Positions 23,088 to 34,187 of a DNA stretch of 51,798 bases are shown here, piece by piece; positions within the stretch are counted from its first letter, which is position 1; each line of letters begins with the position of its first letter. This stretch comes from Gamarada debralockiae (taxonomy: Eukaryota > Ascomycota > Leotiomycetes > Helotiales > Hyphodiscaceae), in the NCBI GenBank assembly GCA_002803225.1, contig NXFV01001059.1, positions 1 to 51,798 of the forward strand, read 5' to 3'. The position numbers and the translations under genes were made by a program. The notes under the pieces were generated by a model, which ran no database searches, was not told the origin of the DNA, and worked only from the letters and a program-made list of their open reading frames with translations.

Positions 23088-24374
23088 TCAAATCTTCCCG
23101 ATACCGGCAATGTTGACAACATTGGCGGAAGCCGCGCTGGCAGATGCAATCGTCCTCCCACTGAACTTTGAGAACACTGAAGTATAACTCCTAGCTAAAG
23201 TCCCACTGGATCCAAATGTATTGACCTGGCAAGTATGTCCTAAATGGGACGCACACTTCGCATTCGCGCTAGCAGAAGGAGCAGCAAAGACTTTCCCAAA
23301 GTTCTCCAGCAGTGATGTCTTAACGTTCTGGAAAACATTTCCCTCAGCGACAACTGCGCCCCCAGAGCCCACACTGAAAGCGTGGCCGGAAACGGAATAC
23401 CAATAGTTGTTGACCGCATGAAGGAGAGTGTTGCCGCCAATCTTGGGGCCACGGCCTGAGGTATGGTGGATGTAGTTACCCTTCATAGTGACGAGGCCAG
23501 AGGAGCCGGTTAGGTAGATGGTCCAGTAGAGGTGGTTGTCGCAGGTTACTGAACAAGAGTAGAGTCGTCGAACTCGGTGTTGGAGATTGTTACGCGGTTT
23601 GATGCTGTGGTGCCTAACACAACCATTTAACGGCCGATAAGCCAGATCTTGCAACGGTCGATCCAGATGAAATCGCCCCCTGCGAATGGATGGCGTCACC
23701 GCCCCTGATGTATGACGGGTTGAGTTCTGTAATGTGGAGGTTTCGTGACGGTCAGAGGATGTGAAAAATTTTGAGATCAAAGAGGCTTACCGGATGATGA
23801 CATTCTTGTCTCCATCAACAATTCGGAGACCCTTGCTTCTGATCACTCCTTTGCTTCCATTGCCAATGATTGGCTTGTCGACCCAAGATTGATAGGATTA
23901 GGGTCTGCCTTGTCGTACATCACCCTGATTGAGGTCACACCCTCACCGGCATTTCTGTTGGTGGACTTGTCAATGTGCCAGAAAGAATTGTTTTAGCTTA
24001 GCAAAGAATAACTCCCATCACTCAGCGTGGTTGATGGCACCCCGGCCGCCATTTCCGGCACATTTGTTTGAAGCTGGTCGACGCCCTGTCTCAGTCACTG
24101 TACCCTCACTGCGAATGAAGTTGTACCTGATCCAAATTAGTACAGTTTCGGAAAACAAGGAACAACACTAACTTTTTGTTCAGAAGAATGACTCTAGCAG
24201 TGGAATCCGTGAGCCGAGTCTTGAGCTCCGTAATATCTTTTGGGTATTGTAGTGTTGCGGATCCTTCACCTGTGACGCTGGCAGCAAATCCCAGAACAGT
24301 GCTAACAACTCCAACTGCGGCACATCTGGCAATTGAGTGTCCCAAAAGCCAAAAATGAATGTTTTCGACTTCAT
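23088..24374 (-). pseudogene. Pectin lyase (PL1) pseudogene
   Basis: The minus strand carries nearly the whole of a PL1 pectin lyase, broken many times. Near the N-terminus are GFAASVTGEGSATLQYP and DSTARVILLNKK. Then, after an intron-like gap, come NFIRSEGTVTETG, GNGSKGVIRSKGLRIVDG with NVIIR, and NPSYIRGGDAIHSQ. The long C-terminal part has CDNHLYWTIYLTGS, LVTMKGNYIHHTSGRGPK, GNTLLHAVNNYWY and AKCASHLGHTCQVN up to TAG at 23088. Breaks include a frameshift right after the start near 24340, a lost base in a G run near 23676, and a TAA at 23627-23629. That TAA stands where the family has Gln, so CAA to TAA. Another frameshift follows near 23560. The intact enzyme would cut methylated pectin by beta-elimination outside the cell; this copy cannot make it. 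Confidence 0.85.
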
Positions 24375-25337
24375 TATGAAGTCGAAAAAGGGTCAAATGA
24401 ATGTACAAGAAGATATGAGTGAATGAATGACTGCAGAGAAGAACCACCACATCTTGGAGGGCATGTGGAAGTACTTTAAGCAGTCAGTTTCTCCTACAGC
24501 TTCTTGACATGAGCTTTGAAGAGGATGGATGAAATGAAACAGATAGTTAAGATGAAGTCAAGGTCACACGAGACATTGAGGGAGTGAACTGTGAATTGCA
24601 CACCACCGGAAGCACATTAACACACCAACCAATAATAAGTGCCAAGACGCGTTCTAAGGATGACTGAGAGGGCCAAGCGGCGGAACACTTGAGCTTAATC
24701 AGGAGGTATCTCTTGGCAACTTGGCTTTCCGGGTGCCGAGGCCATACGTCTATGCGACGAAGGTGCATTGCGCTGGCAAAAGAGGAGAGATGTATTATTC
24801 AAAGACACGGATGGCCTCAAAACTTTCATTCAAATATCATGCGAGAACTCCTGTATTCGATGGAGGGGTCCGGACTTGGTCGAGTCGTCCCGATTTGGCG
24901 GCCAAGGACATAGCCACACGGGGATATATCACCTCGATATTTCAGCAGGCCGATGGTGTATCGTGGTTGGCGAGAGTGGAGGGGAAACAATTAGAAGAGG
25001 CCTAGGAGCCTTCGGGCAGTGCATGGAAGCTGAAAGGCAATGTATTAGCTCATTGATACTCCGCTATCAATAGATGTCTGCACTGGCACGTCGGGAAATT
25101 CAGCTTGAGTAGACTGTTGCCAACTGAGTCGAAGAATCGAATAAAATTCATCTTACCGAGTATCCTCCTGTCTCACAACCGGCCACTTCATCAATTGCAC
25201 CAGTAATGATTTTCATCGGGCCGTGACTGCTGATCTCAGTCTGGATTTCCAACGCCCTCCTCTTGTATTTTTTCTCGGCCAAGACTTCAACACCAGCACC
25301 ATTAACATATCCCATTCCTCATCCGTATCCTCTTCTT
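24375..25337. other. Gene-poor stretch with three overlapping plus-strand ORFs
   Basis: Bases 24689-25073 are open in all three plus frames, for example 24721-25005 and 24768-25073. I cannot match any of them to a family. The 94-codon frame has many aromatic residues (RPYVYATKVHCAG, MYYSKTRMASK) and may be a decayed gene, but this is a guess. The rest holds nothing recognised. Confidence 0.35.
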
Positions 25338-25877
25338 TCACAACCAATCAAGATCCTCCCAGCCCTCCTCAGCTGAGTATTGTTTCGTCGCTTTGCACCG
25401 CTTGGACATCATGCTTCCACTTGTATCCTCGCGCGTACCGAACTTCGCGTCTTCAGGGAAGAGCGGAGGCACCTTGTCGGAGAAGACTATTAAAGAGTGA
25501 GAGAATGTTGGTGAGGAGGGTCGTGAAGATGGATGTGAGAGGGACGGACGGAAGAGGTTGTTCTCATCATTGGAATCTTCTGGCTCCTCCGCATCGTCAT
25601 CTGCCACAACAGCCTTTCCCTCTCCGTCATTGTCTCTCAGCTTTCTTTCCACCTCAGCAGCGTCTGGCATAGAAATAGCGAATCCATTCCTGACAAGCAT
25701 ATCTTTCCATACCATCTTCCAATCGACCAGCGGTTTCGCTGCGTCTTCATCCGAGTCTTCTTTTGCTCCGCCTTGTTCTTGGTAAGCTTGGCCTGTTTTG
25801 ATCCTTGGTTGTTGCTGGATTCCATACTTGCTGCGAGTCCACAGTTGGTTTCGTTGAATGTTCATCTTTTCCTTCAC
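25338..25877 (-). CDS. Doubtful acidic ORF, possible gene fragment
   Basis: An open frame of 179 codons. Its middle looks protein-like: DWKMVWKDMLVRNGFAISMPDAAEVERKL followed by a strongly acidic run (VADDDAEEPEDSNDENN) and a Ser/Pro-rich stretch. The end contains EEGWEDLDW, after which a different frame continues with acidic residues (VKEEDTDEEWDML). This suggests an intron or a frameshift near 25345. The opposite strand is open over much of the same DNA, so length alone is weak evidence. No domain is recognised and the true start and end are uncertain. Confidence 0.3.
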   Translation of the reverse strand: MKEKMNIQRNQLWTRSKYGIQQQPRIKTGQAYQEQGGAKEDSDEDAAKPLVDWKMVWKDMLVRNGFAISMPDAAEVERKLRDNDGEGKAVVADDDAEEPEDSNDENNLFRPSLSHPSSRPSSPTFSHSLIVFSDKVPPLFPEDAKFGTREDTSGSMMSKRCKATKQYSAEEGWEDLDWL

Positions 25878-26726
25878 CGTCCCATGCCTAATTAGTGTCC
25901 ACCTGTCGGGTTGACTTCTGGGTATCGTTCTCCTAGGCTTGTTTTTGAATCTGTTTTAGGAGTAGGAAGGTATTCGCTTTGTTGGGTTCCAGATAGGTGG
26001 CATCGCATCTATTCTCGGTTAACTGTTTTTTTGCGGAATTTGTTGGAAATGGAAGTTACTTGGACTCTGAGGTCACTCGAACAGCTGGCTCAAAATATAC
26101 AAACGTCCACGATGCCCTGAATCACAAATCACAGCCGTGAATAATCACGGGTTGATTGTAGAACAGTCATTGATTGATGGGTACTAGCTATTCATCTATG
26201 CCACTCAACGCAGCACAAACCAACCAGCCACCACATCTTGACTCCCCACTCTTAATAATTTTCTTCCCCCTGCATCCCGAAAGCCTGGTATCTAGTCATT
26301 TCTCTCTTGTTCTTGAGTCCTCGTCATACTTGTACAAGTATGATGACTCCATTACTATCGATTTCTTCGTCAAACACGAACAAGAATGGACGAACCATTT
26401 CGTCCTGAGCAATAATCCGCCTGAAAAAAACAGAATATTCGAACAATAATGTCCTCGATATCTGAAAGTCGAACAAATGCCGAATGTTTCACAATCGATG
26501 AGTGAATGATCAATCCTTGCCAACGCCTCCGACTCCTGAAAGAAACAAAGTCTGTGTACCATCAAGGACAAAGGCCATCAGCACTGATGCAACAAACAAA
26601 GCTTGCAGATAAAAAGCACAGGCCAGAAACCAAATCTCAAATGAGAAAACAACGATCCTCCAACGCCAACCAACCAGATGTCCCAATTGTACAGCAAACT
26701 AGTCACACATCCACCGACTTCATCCT
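25878..26726. other. Gene-free stretch with a 20-bp palindrome
   Basis: No supported gene. A perfect 20-base palindrome lies at 26324-26343 (listed separately). The right part, about 26450-26726, is presumably the 3' untranslated region of mbp1. Confidence 0.5.
26324..26343. repeat. Perfect 20-bp palindrome
   Basis: TCATACTTGTACAAGTATGA equals its own reverse complement. Outside it, GAGTC (26315-26319) and GACTC (26345-26349) extend the symmetry with a two-base offset. It could be a dimer binding site, or a cruciform or hairpin in the RNA. It lies about 380 bases beyond the mbp1 stop codon. No protein is known to me that binds this word. Confidence 0.6.
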
Positions 26727-28910
26727 TCATGAGTCGATAGTCTCCAAATTCCTATCAGCTTCCTGCTGCTTGAGCTGAAGAATCAAGGAATCCAGGTTAT
26801 CGTCCATAGTCTCAACGTCCTGGTCAACACACTTGGAAATAAGTCGACGGTACTTCTCGCCATTCTCGCCCGCACCAGCCATAGCCATAGCATCGCGGTA
26901 TTGAACAACAAGCTTCTTACGCTTCTCCTGCTCCTCACACAACTGTCGCGCAAGCATAAGGCGCTCAGCAATATCATCTTCACCTTGGTTCATGTGACCG
27001 TTCTGCTTGCTCTCCTCGTGCTGAGTGCGGGCAAGAAGTTGAATTTGTTGCTGTTGCTCGAGGAGCCCAGTGACTACCTTCTCCAAGTGAGCGAGATGCT
27101 GAAGCTTTTGCTCGTGAACGTCTTCGTGGTCGTCATGGCGAGTGATGTCGAGGATCTGAACACGGATAGCCTCAAGCTCATCATGAGTAGCCAGCAAGAT
27201 GCGACGAGCCTCCTTCTCAGACTCCTCCTTCTCTTTGAGCTCCTCGTCGAAAGAGTTGGCCAGTTCGTGGAACTTCTCGAGAACGAGAGGGGTGACCTTA
27301 GACTCGATTGACATGGCGGCCTCGGAGATGTGGGAGACGTCCTGGTGAGCGGGATCATCGCCAATAGCATCAATGAATGATTGACGGTGGTTAGAGTCAG
27401 GTGCGAAGGGTGAAGAAGAAGTAGCGGCATATCTCTCTATCTTGCGGTTGGCGTTCAAAGCTTGAATAAACTCCTCGGCGGTGCGACCCTCGTTGTTAAG
27501 AATGTCAGTTGAGGCACCTCGACCCATCAATGCACGGACACACTTGCGAGCCTTGTTCTTGGCTGCGATGTGAATCGCAGTGTCGCCATTCTGGTCTTGA
27601 GCATCGAGGATACGGCGGACGTGGTCAGGTTCCAGAACCTCCTGCATCTTGTTGAGAATGACATCGAGATAATAGCGAGCACAATGATGCTTTTGTCTGA
27701 CACGACAGACGGCTGCAGCGTGGTGAAGAACGGTAGAACCGAAGTAATCAGTTGCGTCGATGGTTGAGATCAATTCCTTCAAGACTGCGGGCATCGCCTG
27801 CTTGTCCAAACAATTGGTAAACAGAACAGTGCGCATTAATGGTGTCTCACCCCTAACATTTGGAATGTTAAGTGTTGCACCAAATCTCTTCAACTGTCTC
27901 ATAATATCAATATCTCCCATAGCGGATGCCCAATGCAATGCAACGTGGGCATCTTCATCGATGATCCAATCAGGTTGGTAATTTGGCGGCGGCTCAGGCT
28001 TGGGGGTAATAGCGGCAGCATCAGCTGAAAGCATGAAGTAGTCAAGAAGTTCGTCGGAGTACACAACGTGGGCCTGGTCAATAGCCTTCTGAGCCTCGGC
28101 TTCGCGCTTGCGCTTGCGATGTCCAGTTGATTGATGAGACTCATAGCGATCATCATCACCCATGAAAGAGGCCGAAGCGACGGTAGTATCATCGGGCATG
28201 CTCTCATCATCGTCCAATTGAGCGGAGATGTTGTCATAGTCATCAGCAACACGAGGTGTGGCCACTGGTTCTTTGCTGTTAGCGCCGTCTTCAATGAGAG
28301 CTGTTGCTGACTCACTGTTACCCCACTTTGGAACAGCAGGCTTCTTAGGAATCTTCGGCTTGTTGGTGGTATGTTTTGGAGCAGGAGGTGGACTGTCATT
28401 GCCGGGGATGAACTCGAAAATGGTGCGGAGTTTGTCATAGACATTGTTGCGTTGCGCCAAAGCCTGACCTTGCTCGAGAGGAACCCAGGTGCCTTTAAAA
28501 TGTCAGACATGCCTTTTCTAAACTTCAACGCCTATGGGCGGACCTTGATATTTGCCATAACCACCTTGAACCTTCTCATGCATCTCTTTCTGAACCTCGC
28601 GCTCTAGGATTCTCGTACGGGCGGGCTTGTCGAAACCGGCGGCCTTGAGGATGTGCGTAGCATTGATCCAATCATCGTGGCGACGGCGCATAACTGATCG
28701 CATAGATTACCAGATGACCTCATAATTGAAGGGTACGAAAGTGAACTCACCATGCTCCTTGAGACCTTCACCAAACTGGTACTCATACACGGGAATCTGG
28801 GAATCGATCAGCTTCCGCGCAGCGCAGGAAGGCAGTTAGAACTGTAGATTTAAATTGTATACATTACTATAAGTCGCGGAGAAGACTCCGGGACCAGCAG
28901 GCCTAACCAT
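26727..28910 (-). CDS. mbp1: APSES transcription factor Mbp1 (MBF DNA-binding subunit)
   Basis: Four exons (28910-28863, 28796-28751, 28693-28544, 28492-26727) give 669 residues. The N-terminus ([16 protein letters not shown], then IPVYEYQFG) and the APSES/KilA-N DNA-binding domain at about residues 17-105 are clear: [27 protein letters not shown]-like [17 protein letters not shown], and [13 protein letters not shown] Lys-rich nuclear signal ([11 protein letters not shown]) follows. Two groups of ankyrin repeats come at about 260-415 ([35 protein letters not shown]), then a long coiled coil for pairing. In yeasts Mbp1 with Swi6 forms MBF, which drives G1/S genes through ACGCGT sites. The second and third introns interrupt the DNA-binding domain. 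The third has an unusual donor, GTCCGC. MluI-box-like sites cluster upstream of the start. Confidence 0.95.
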
Positions 28911-29009
28911 CTTGCCTGACTTCACTCTGGGTATCTGGGTTGAAGAGGTCTTTAAAGGTGAGGATTTTCGGTAAATTCCGCTAGCGTTGAAATCGTTGAA
29001 ATGCACTGA

Positions 29010-29179
29010 ACGCGTCGCACAGCAATCAGAACGCGTTGAATTATAAGGAGAACGCGCTGAAAGGAAGTTTCAAAGGGTTGTGGTGGAAGTTGTAAAGGTT
29101 GTTGAAATGTTTGTGAGGTTGGGAGATGAATTGATTGTGTTGGCAGTGGATGAAGACGCGATTTGGACGCGAGGCGCGT
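29010..29179. promoter_or_regulatory. Cluster of MluI-box-like sites upstream of mbp1
   Basis: Six ACGCGN-type sites fall within 170 bases, 100-270 bases before the mbp1 start. ACGCGT occurs at 29010-29015 and 29031-29036, ACGCGC at 29052-29057, ACGCGA at 29156-29161 and 29167-29172, and GCGCGT (ACGCGC on the other strand) at 29174-29179. This density is far above what the surrounding AT-rich DNA would give by chance. The sites match the MBF core, which suggests that mbp1 controls its own transcription; that step is inference. Confidence 0.6.
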
Positions 29180-29765
29180 CAGAACTTGAAGCCGCTTGGT
29201 AATCACGTGACAGACGCAAACAACCCCATGTGGTACATCAACCTCACTTTGAAAGGTGACCTCATGTTCTGCACATCTGGCTATTTGTTTCCCCATCAGC
29301 CAGTTTGTCCGTCTTCACAGTGGCTTATTGGTTATGTTTACCAGCCCCCAAAGCTCTCCCAGTAGCTCCAGCTTCCTCGTTTTTCGTTGATGAAACATTC
29401 AACTGTCAAAAGGTTAAGAGCAAGTTGCATTTCTACTTTCTAGAAGAATTCAAAAAATACCTCCAAGGTTTAGTCTCTTGAATCTAGTTATCGAATGAGC
29501 ATCAAGTCTTGCTGAGACTTCTGTGGCTGTTCAATGTTGAAATCAACACGACTTCAAACTTCAGAGACCGCCTCGAAATCCATGCAATGATTGAAACAAT
29601 GAGAAAGCCTTGAACACTTCCGAAATTTAAAATTCGCCATCTAAATGCTTGCAATGATCCACCCTCAAAAGGACGCCAGGTGATACATCTCCAGATCCAG
29701 TCCCCATTCATGCAGCCTTGTATTATGACTCCATTGTATCTCTATCCCCGAGGTCTCAGTGCATC
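29180..29765. other. Intergenic stretch between mbp1 and the transporter gene
   Basis: Beyond the site cluster I see no gene or motif. The right end is the 3' flank of the minus-strand transporter gene. Confidence 0.45.
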
Positions 29766-31367
29766 TCAGTCATCGTCTTTATCACTATCGCTTTCGCTGA
29801 TGTCAATCTGCTTCCTCCTCCTTTCCTCCTGCATCTCTCTATAAGTGCTCCAACTCAACATCAAAAATGCCGCGATAATGAGCAATCCTCCAATGATAGC
29901 AGCTGGACTCAAAGGAACGCCTGTCCATGCCCAATCCACAATTGCAACCAGGAAGATGGTGAGCAGCGCGGCAACACTGCTTAGAACAGGACTCGTGAGG
30001 GAAATGAGGACAAGGAAGGAGCCTGAGAAGATAGCATTGGCCAGGACCGAGATGGCGAGTAGCCATGCCGCTTCTCCGCGAGGTAATACAAATGTCTCCA
30101 ACCCAGTGATGTGAAGGATTGGAAGAGGGATCCAGAGAACGAGGAGAGTGAAGGAACCGATCAAGGAGCCGAATGTGTTGGCGAAGATCATTCCGCGCCC
30201 GGGGCTTGTGCCTTCGGGAGGACAAGCCAGCTTTTTGTACAGCACTTCGTAAAATCCGTAGAGTACGCTTCCAACGCCGATGATAAGATTTCCTGCAACC
30301 CGGTTGCTGGCTTCTTTCTCTTCTTTCCCACCTCCTACTGAGCCGCCTGACTTTCCTCCGTGTTTAGTGGGTGTTGCGTCGCCGTATGCGACAATGAGAA
30401 CTCCGACGATAGCCACGAGCACAGCGAAGGATTTGTCAAATCGTAACTTTTCGTGAAGCAAAGGGACGGAAAATGCGTATGCGAAGAAGGCGGAACAGTT
30501 GTAAATTGCAGTCAGATCGGATGGCGAGGTCATGTTGACTGCCACGTACCAGGATCCTCCAGCAACTGTGAGAGCCGTTGTAACGAAGGCGGTCATTTTG
30601 AGCATGTGTGGGACGGGAGAGTGTTGAGTTCGAGGAACGGTGAGTTCTTGTGTTTCGACCATTTGTGCAGTTGTTCGAACGAGATAGACATGTCGGCGCC
30701 AGAATGTTTGCCAGGGCATATTCCATTTCTGTAATCGAAGGATGAGAAGTTGGAAGGGCCAAAGTAATGACCAGGAGCCGTGTGTGAAGTACCTTCGGCC
30801 GATTAGAGTCGCTCGACAATAAGGACAGATCCAAACTTACAGCATACAATAAGCTTTATTCCACTTCAATTCATGTTGGATGTAAACCGCAGTCTCGGTT
30901 TGAATCACGAAACTGATCAAGCTCAACCCTAGGAAGAACGCCGCATATGTGTATTTCTTCCTCGTCGCCAACTTGGCCTGCGTATCCGGGCTTCGACTCC
31001 TCATCGTAGATCGCCGTGTGAACAAAGGAGGTCGTTCCGGTAGATCAGGGGACGAATACCCCGTTCTCCCACGTTCCTCATCATCTTTGTGCAACAAAGG
31101 TGAACGCCCATCCGTCGGTCTATGCAAGGCAGGACGTCTATCACCCATCTCCTCGAAGTCGTCGTCGTCGAAATCCGAATCGTCCTCCTCGTCCAAGGCT
31201 GGCTTCGGAGCCCCGTTCGTATGCTTCGCAAATCCGTTCGTTGGGGTCGTTGTCCTTGTCGGTGTCCGCGATATAGGTCGCGAGGTCTGCCACGGAATGG
31301 GTGAAAGGGCTGTTACGGGTACATTGGAGTTGGAGGGTGTTGGCGTCGGATGACCTCTATGAGACAT
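29766..31367 (-). CDS. DMT-superfamily transporter, SLC35F/EamA type
   Basis: Two exons (31367-30841 and 30792-29766) give 517 residues. The N-terminal 135 residues are cytosolic and disordered, with a Pro/Thr-rich start, an acidic block (DEEDDSDFDDDDFEEMGD) and Arg/Ser-rich sequence. About ten helices follow. The first is TYAAFFLGLSLISFVIQTE, a middle pair is ALTVAGGSWYVAVNMTSPSDLTAIYNCSAFFAYAF and FAVLVAIVGVLIVAYGD, and the end is AAIIGGLLIIAAFLMLSWSTYREMQ. The TSPSDLTAIYNCSAF stretch matches the EamA repeat signature of SLC35F-type proteins, where it reads close to TS.S..T.I....AF. A long charged loop with Gly/Lys separates the two halves. The C-terminus is an acidic tail (SESDSDKDDD). Substrate is unknown; vacuolar or endomembrane location is a guess. 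Confidence 0.88.
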
Positions 31368-32588
31368 CCATGCGATGGAAAGGTAAGATGGTGGTGACGA
31401 TGATATAGATAGACGAGGCTATCGGGTGTGAGGGTAGAGTGATCGGGTGTCTGTTTGGTGGTGATCTGGCTGACTTGCTGGGCTTGTTTCGACATATGTT
31501 GCATGAAGCTTATGGTACAAAGCCAATCACGACGGCTTCGTCGCTCGCTTTTACCGAAAAATGGTCCCTGAATTTACGCTGGCGTGGAGAATTTGTGGAG
31601 GACCCCCACGGAAATATATCATCACGTGGCGAAATATTTTAAAAGGAGGATATTTTCTTCCTAGTTTTCTTCTTAGGTTGGAAAATGACATATACCTCGG
31701 TTCTTTGTCGTATCAAAGGAGAATGTCTCTGCTGTTTTAGGTTCTCGTTCACTCGCGGGATCTCAGGGGCAACCTTCCACAGCAGCTAGGGACGTAGTAC
31801 AGCAGAGCTGCAGCTTTTCCTGTGACCAGGTCGTTGGAATCATTCTAAGTTGTATGATTTCAGGATTTTGAAGAGCTCACTTTCATTTTGTGTGCCTTAA
31901 GGAGTGAAGGGTTGTAGCTTGGGGTCCCGATACGCTGCTGCACTACGGATGTAGCAATATGCTTGCTTCTCTTCAAATATGTTTCTCCCAAGTCCTCTCG
32001 AACTCACTTCATGCCCATGCTTCATTCAGCATGTTCCCAGTTAAGAATATAATTTCTGAAAGTTTCATGATAGGCTCTATTATAGAATAGGGCTAAGGTT
32101 ATGAAGTCAGTAAGAGGCGAGCATCAGATCCTGCGAAGGGGATGTATGTCTAGGGTGAAGAGAGGATGAGAGAGAATTCAATAGGCTCTCAAAACATGCA
32201 GTCGTAAGACCTACATGACCTATTCGCATGCTCTCCATAACCGGCTATCAAAGATCTCAATTCTATAACAGAATGATCAAAATGGTTTCCAAATTCAGAG
32301 GCCGTGACTGACTTGCCATCAGTTCCAATGCCTCACTCGCTCCTGGCGTCTCTTCCCATCCTACATGCCCTCGTGGACGAAGCATCTCGAGTTGTCACCA
32401 CAATTTGGATTCTGCCCTATGTGAAAGACACAGTGGAAGGTGTGATACTTGGCATGGTTACATTCAGACAATTCCTTGGACAATGGTAATTCTACATCTT
32501 TGTCCTCAATCGTGAGCCACCAGTCCCCAACTCCACGCTAAACAGCAAAATGACCTTTTGATACTAGAACACCCACACAATGCCGGCT
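31368..32588. other. Gene-free stretch between transporter and imp4
   Basis: About 1.2 kb with no supported gene. The plus-strand ORF at 32304-32489 is short and has no coding signature. The left part is the presumed transporter promoter and the right part the 3' flank of imp4. Confidence 0.5.
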
Positions 32589-33485
32589 TCACAAGTAGTC
32601 CTTCTTCCTGCTGGTCCTCGTGTATTGGTTCAAACGCCACTCCACATCTCCATCCTTATTTTCCAGCGTACCTCCTCTGATCTCGAAACACTTCATTGTC
32701 ATCCTCGGCCCAACCTCCGCCAACTCAACACTATTGTATCCCGTCATGACAAAGACATGGTGGCGAACTTCGATGCTGTCCTCGATATTTCTGAACGTAA
32801 CCACTCTACTCCCAAGTTTGCTTTTGTTCGTGACGGCTTCTCGGGGTGGGAAGATGTGCTTCAATATCCTTACAATTCGAAGTCCCAATCGAGATGTGAA
32901 ACCTTCGAAGATGAGATGGGGGTAGGACTCGCTGACGGTACCACGGGAGCTGTTGGGGATATCGTGGCGGAGAACAACATTGAATAGTGAGAAAGAGATG
33001 GTAGGACCGTGTGGAAAGTGTGATAGCGTCAAAGCTGTTGGAATACCACGATGTTCGTGGAGGAGGATGATGTCTGTGAGACCTTGTGCTTGTGCGGATT
33101 GAACAAGGTCGGGCAGGATGAGGTTTCCTCTGTTCAATCGTATGGCAGTGGGAAGTAGTAATCGAATCTCCTTTGCGAATGATGCGAGTCGTGTAGAAGG
33201 ATCTCTTGAAGTTGTGACCAAAATTCGAGGATCGACGATTCCAGAGAGTTGGGCGTATTCATCATCCAAATCCAGCTGCTCCTCAACGGTTATGTCTGCT
33301 CGCGATTCGTCATATTTGTAGTCCTCCCGCAGCTTCTTGTCGTTCGCAATAGCAGGATCGAGAGGCTTTCCGTGTGCTAATGCATCCCTCATCTTTGCCC
33401 TCTTCTCGGTGATTTCGGCATCTCTCAATGTGATTGCCTTTCGGTAGATATAGTCCCGTCTCTGGCGAGCCTGTTTGCGCTGCAT
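32589..33485 (-). CDS. imp4: U3 snoRNP protein Imp4 (Brix domain)
   Basis: A 298-residue protein of the normal Imp4 length. The N-terminal region is basic and helical (RKQARQRRDYIYRKA). The Brix domain follows from about residue 85. It has DPRILVTTSRDPSTRLASFAKE, LNRGNLILPDLV, LLHEHRGIPTALTLSHFPHGPT, HLIFEGFTS and VGPRMTMKCFEIRGGTLEN, and ends in KKDYL. Imp4 works with Imp3 and Mpp10 in the small-subunit processome of the nucleolus, guiding U3 pairing to pre-rRNA. The annotated ATG at 33485 sits inside TTCTATGCAG, which reads as a splice acceptor. The true start could therefore be in a short upstream exon that replaces the first one to three residues. It is divergent from upf1. Confidence 0.94.
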   Translation of the reverse strand: MQRKQARQRRDYIYRKAITLRDAEITEKRAKMRDALAHGKPLDPAIANDKKLREDYKYDESRADITVEEQLDLDDEYAQLSGIVDPRILVTTSRDPSTRLASFAKEIRLLLPTAIRLNRGNLILPDLVQSAQAQGLTDIILLHEHRGIPTALTLSHFPHGPTISFSLFNVVLRHDIPNSSRGTVSESYPHLIFEGFTSRLGLRIVRILKHIFPPREAVTNKSKLGSRVVTFRNIEDSIEVRHHVFVMTGYNSVELAEVGPRMTMKCFEIRGGTLENKDGDVEWRLNQYTRTSRKKDYL

Positions 33486-34187
33486 AGAATATTAGCTATG
33501 ACTTCTGAGACCCGCCTACTCTGCGCTATTCAGGACTTTGCGCCCGCAGAACACTTCTACATCCCACCTGCGAGGCTTCATAAGAGATTTGAAGTTGTGG
33601 AACTGATGCTCGCTCCCCTTGCTTGAGGGAAAATTCTTCCATTGCGAGAAAACATGTTTTCGAAAGAATCTAGGTAGTGACTTACAATCATCTCGAATAA
33701 CTGCGTTCGAAAAGGTCTCTGGTAGAAGATATCCTCCAAAAGTTCTGGCTGAAATAAATTCCTTAGCGTACTTTGGATCCGCCCGCGCTAAATTCCACCC
33801 CTGGTCCTTCCTATTGCGGCTGCTCAAACCCAACCCACATTCCACCTTCGACCAGGGCAAGATTCTTCTATGCGTACCTTAACTTTTTGAGTCGCTCAAC
33901 GCCTCTGAGGGATTGCTTTTCTCCTCAAAATACTGCGCAAATGACTTGAGAAGTCAAAGCCCGTTTGTGACAAGTTCTTCTCCTTTGCGCCACAAGGCTG
34001 CACAAAAGAAATTCAAAAATAAAAGTATGTCTAATCGTTGAAGCAGCTCCAACGAATCAGTGCCACCTACACCCCCTCCGGAAAGCTGCACACACGCCAG
34101 AACACTGCAGATTCGTTCAAACAACTTGAGCTGTCAGACGCTGACATTTCTGTTCCTCCTAGGAGTCAAGTATTACCTACCATTACC
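33486..34187. other. Divergent promoter region between imp4 and upf1
   Basis: About 700 bases shared by two conserved RNA-metabolism genes transcribed away from each other. Short ORFs on both strands lack family resemblance. An upstream short exon of imp4 could lie in the left part. No clear motif was found. Confidence 0.45.

Noticed and set aside
26783..27430. Several ORFs on both strands over the mbp1 gene
   Set aside because: They overlap the confirmed Mbp1 coding exon and show only its codon bias in other frames.
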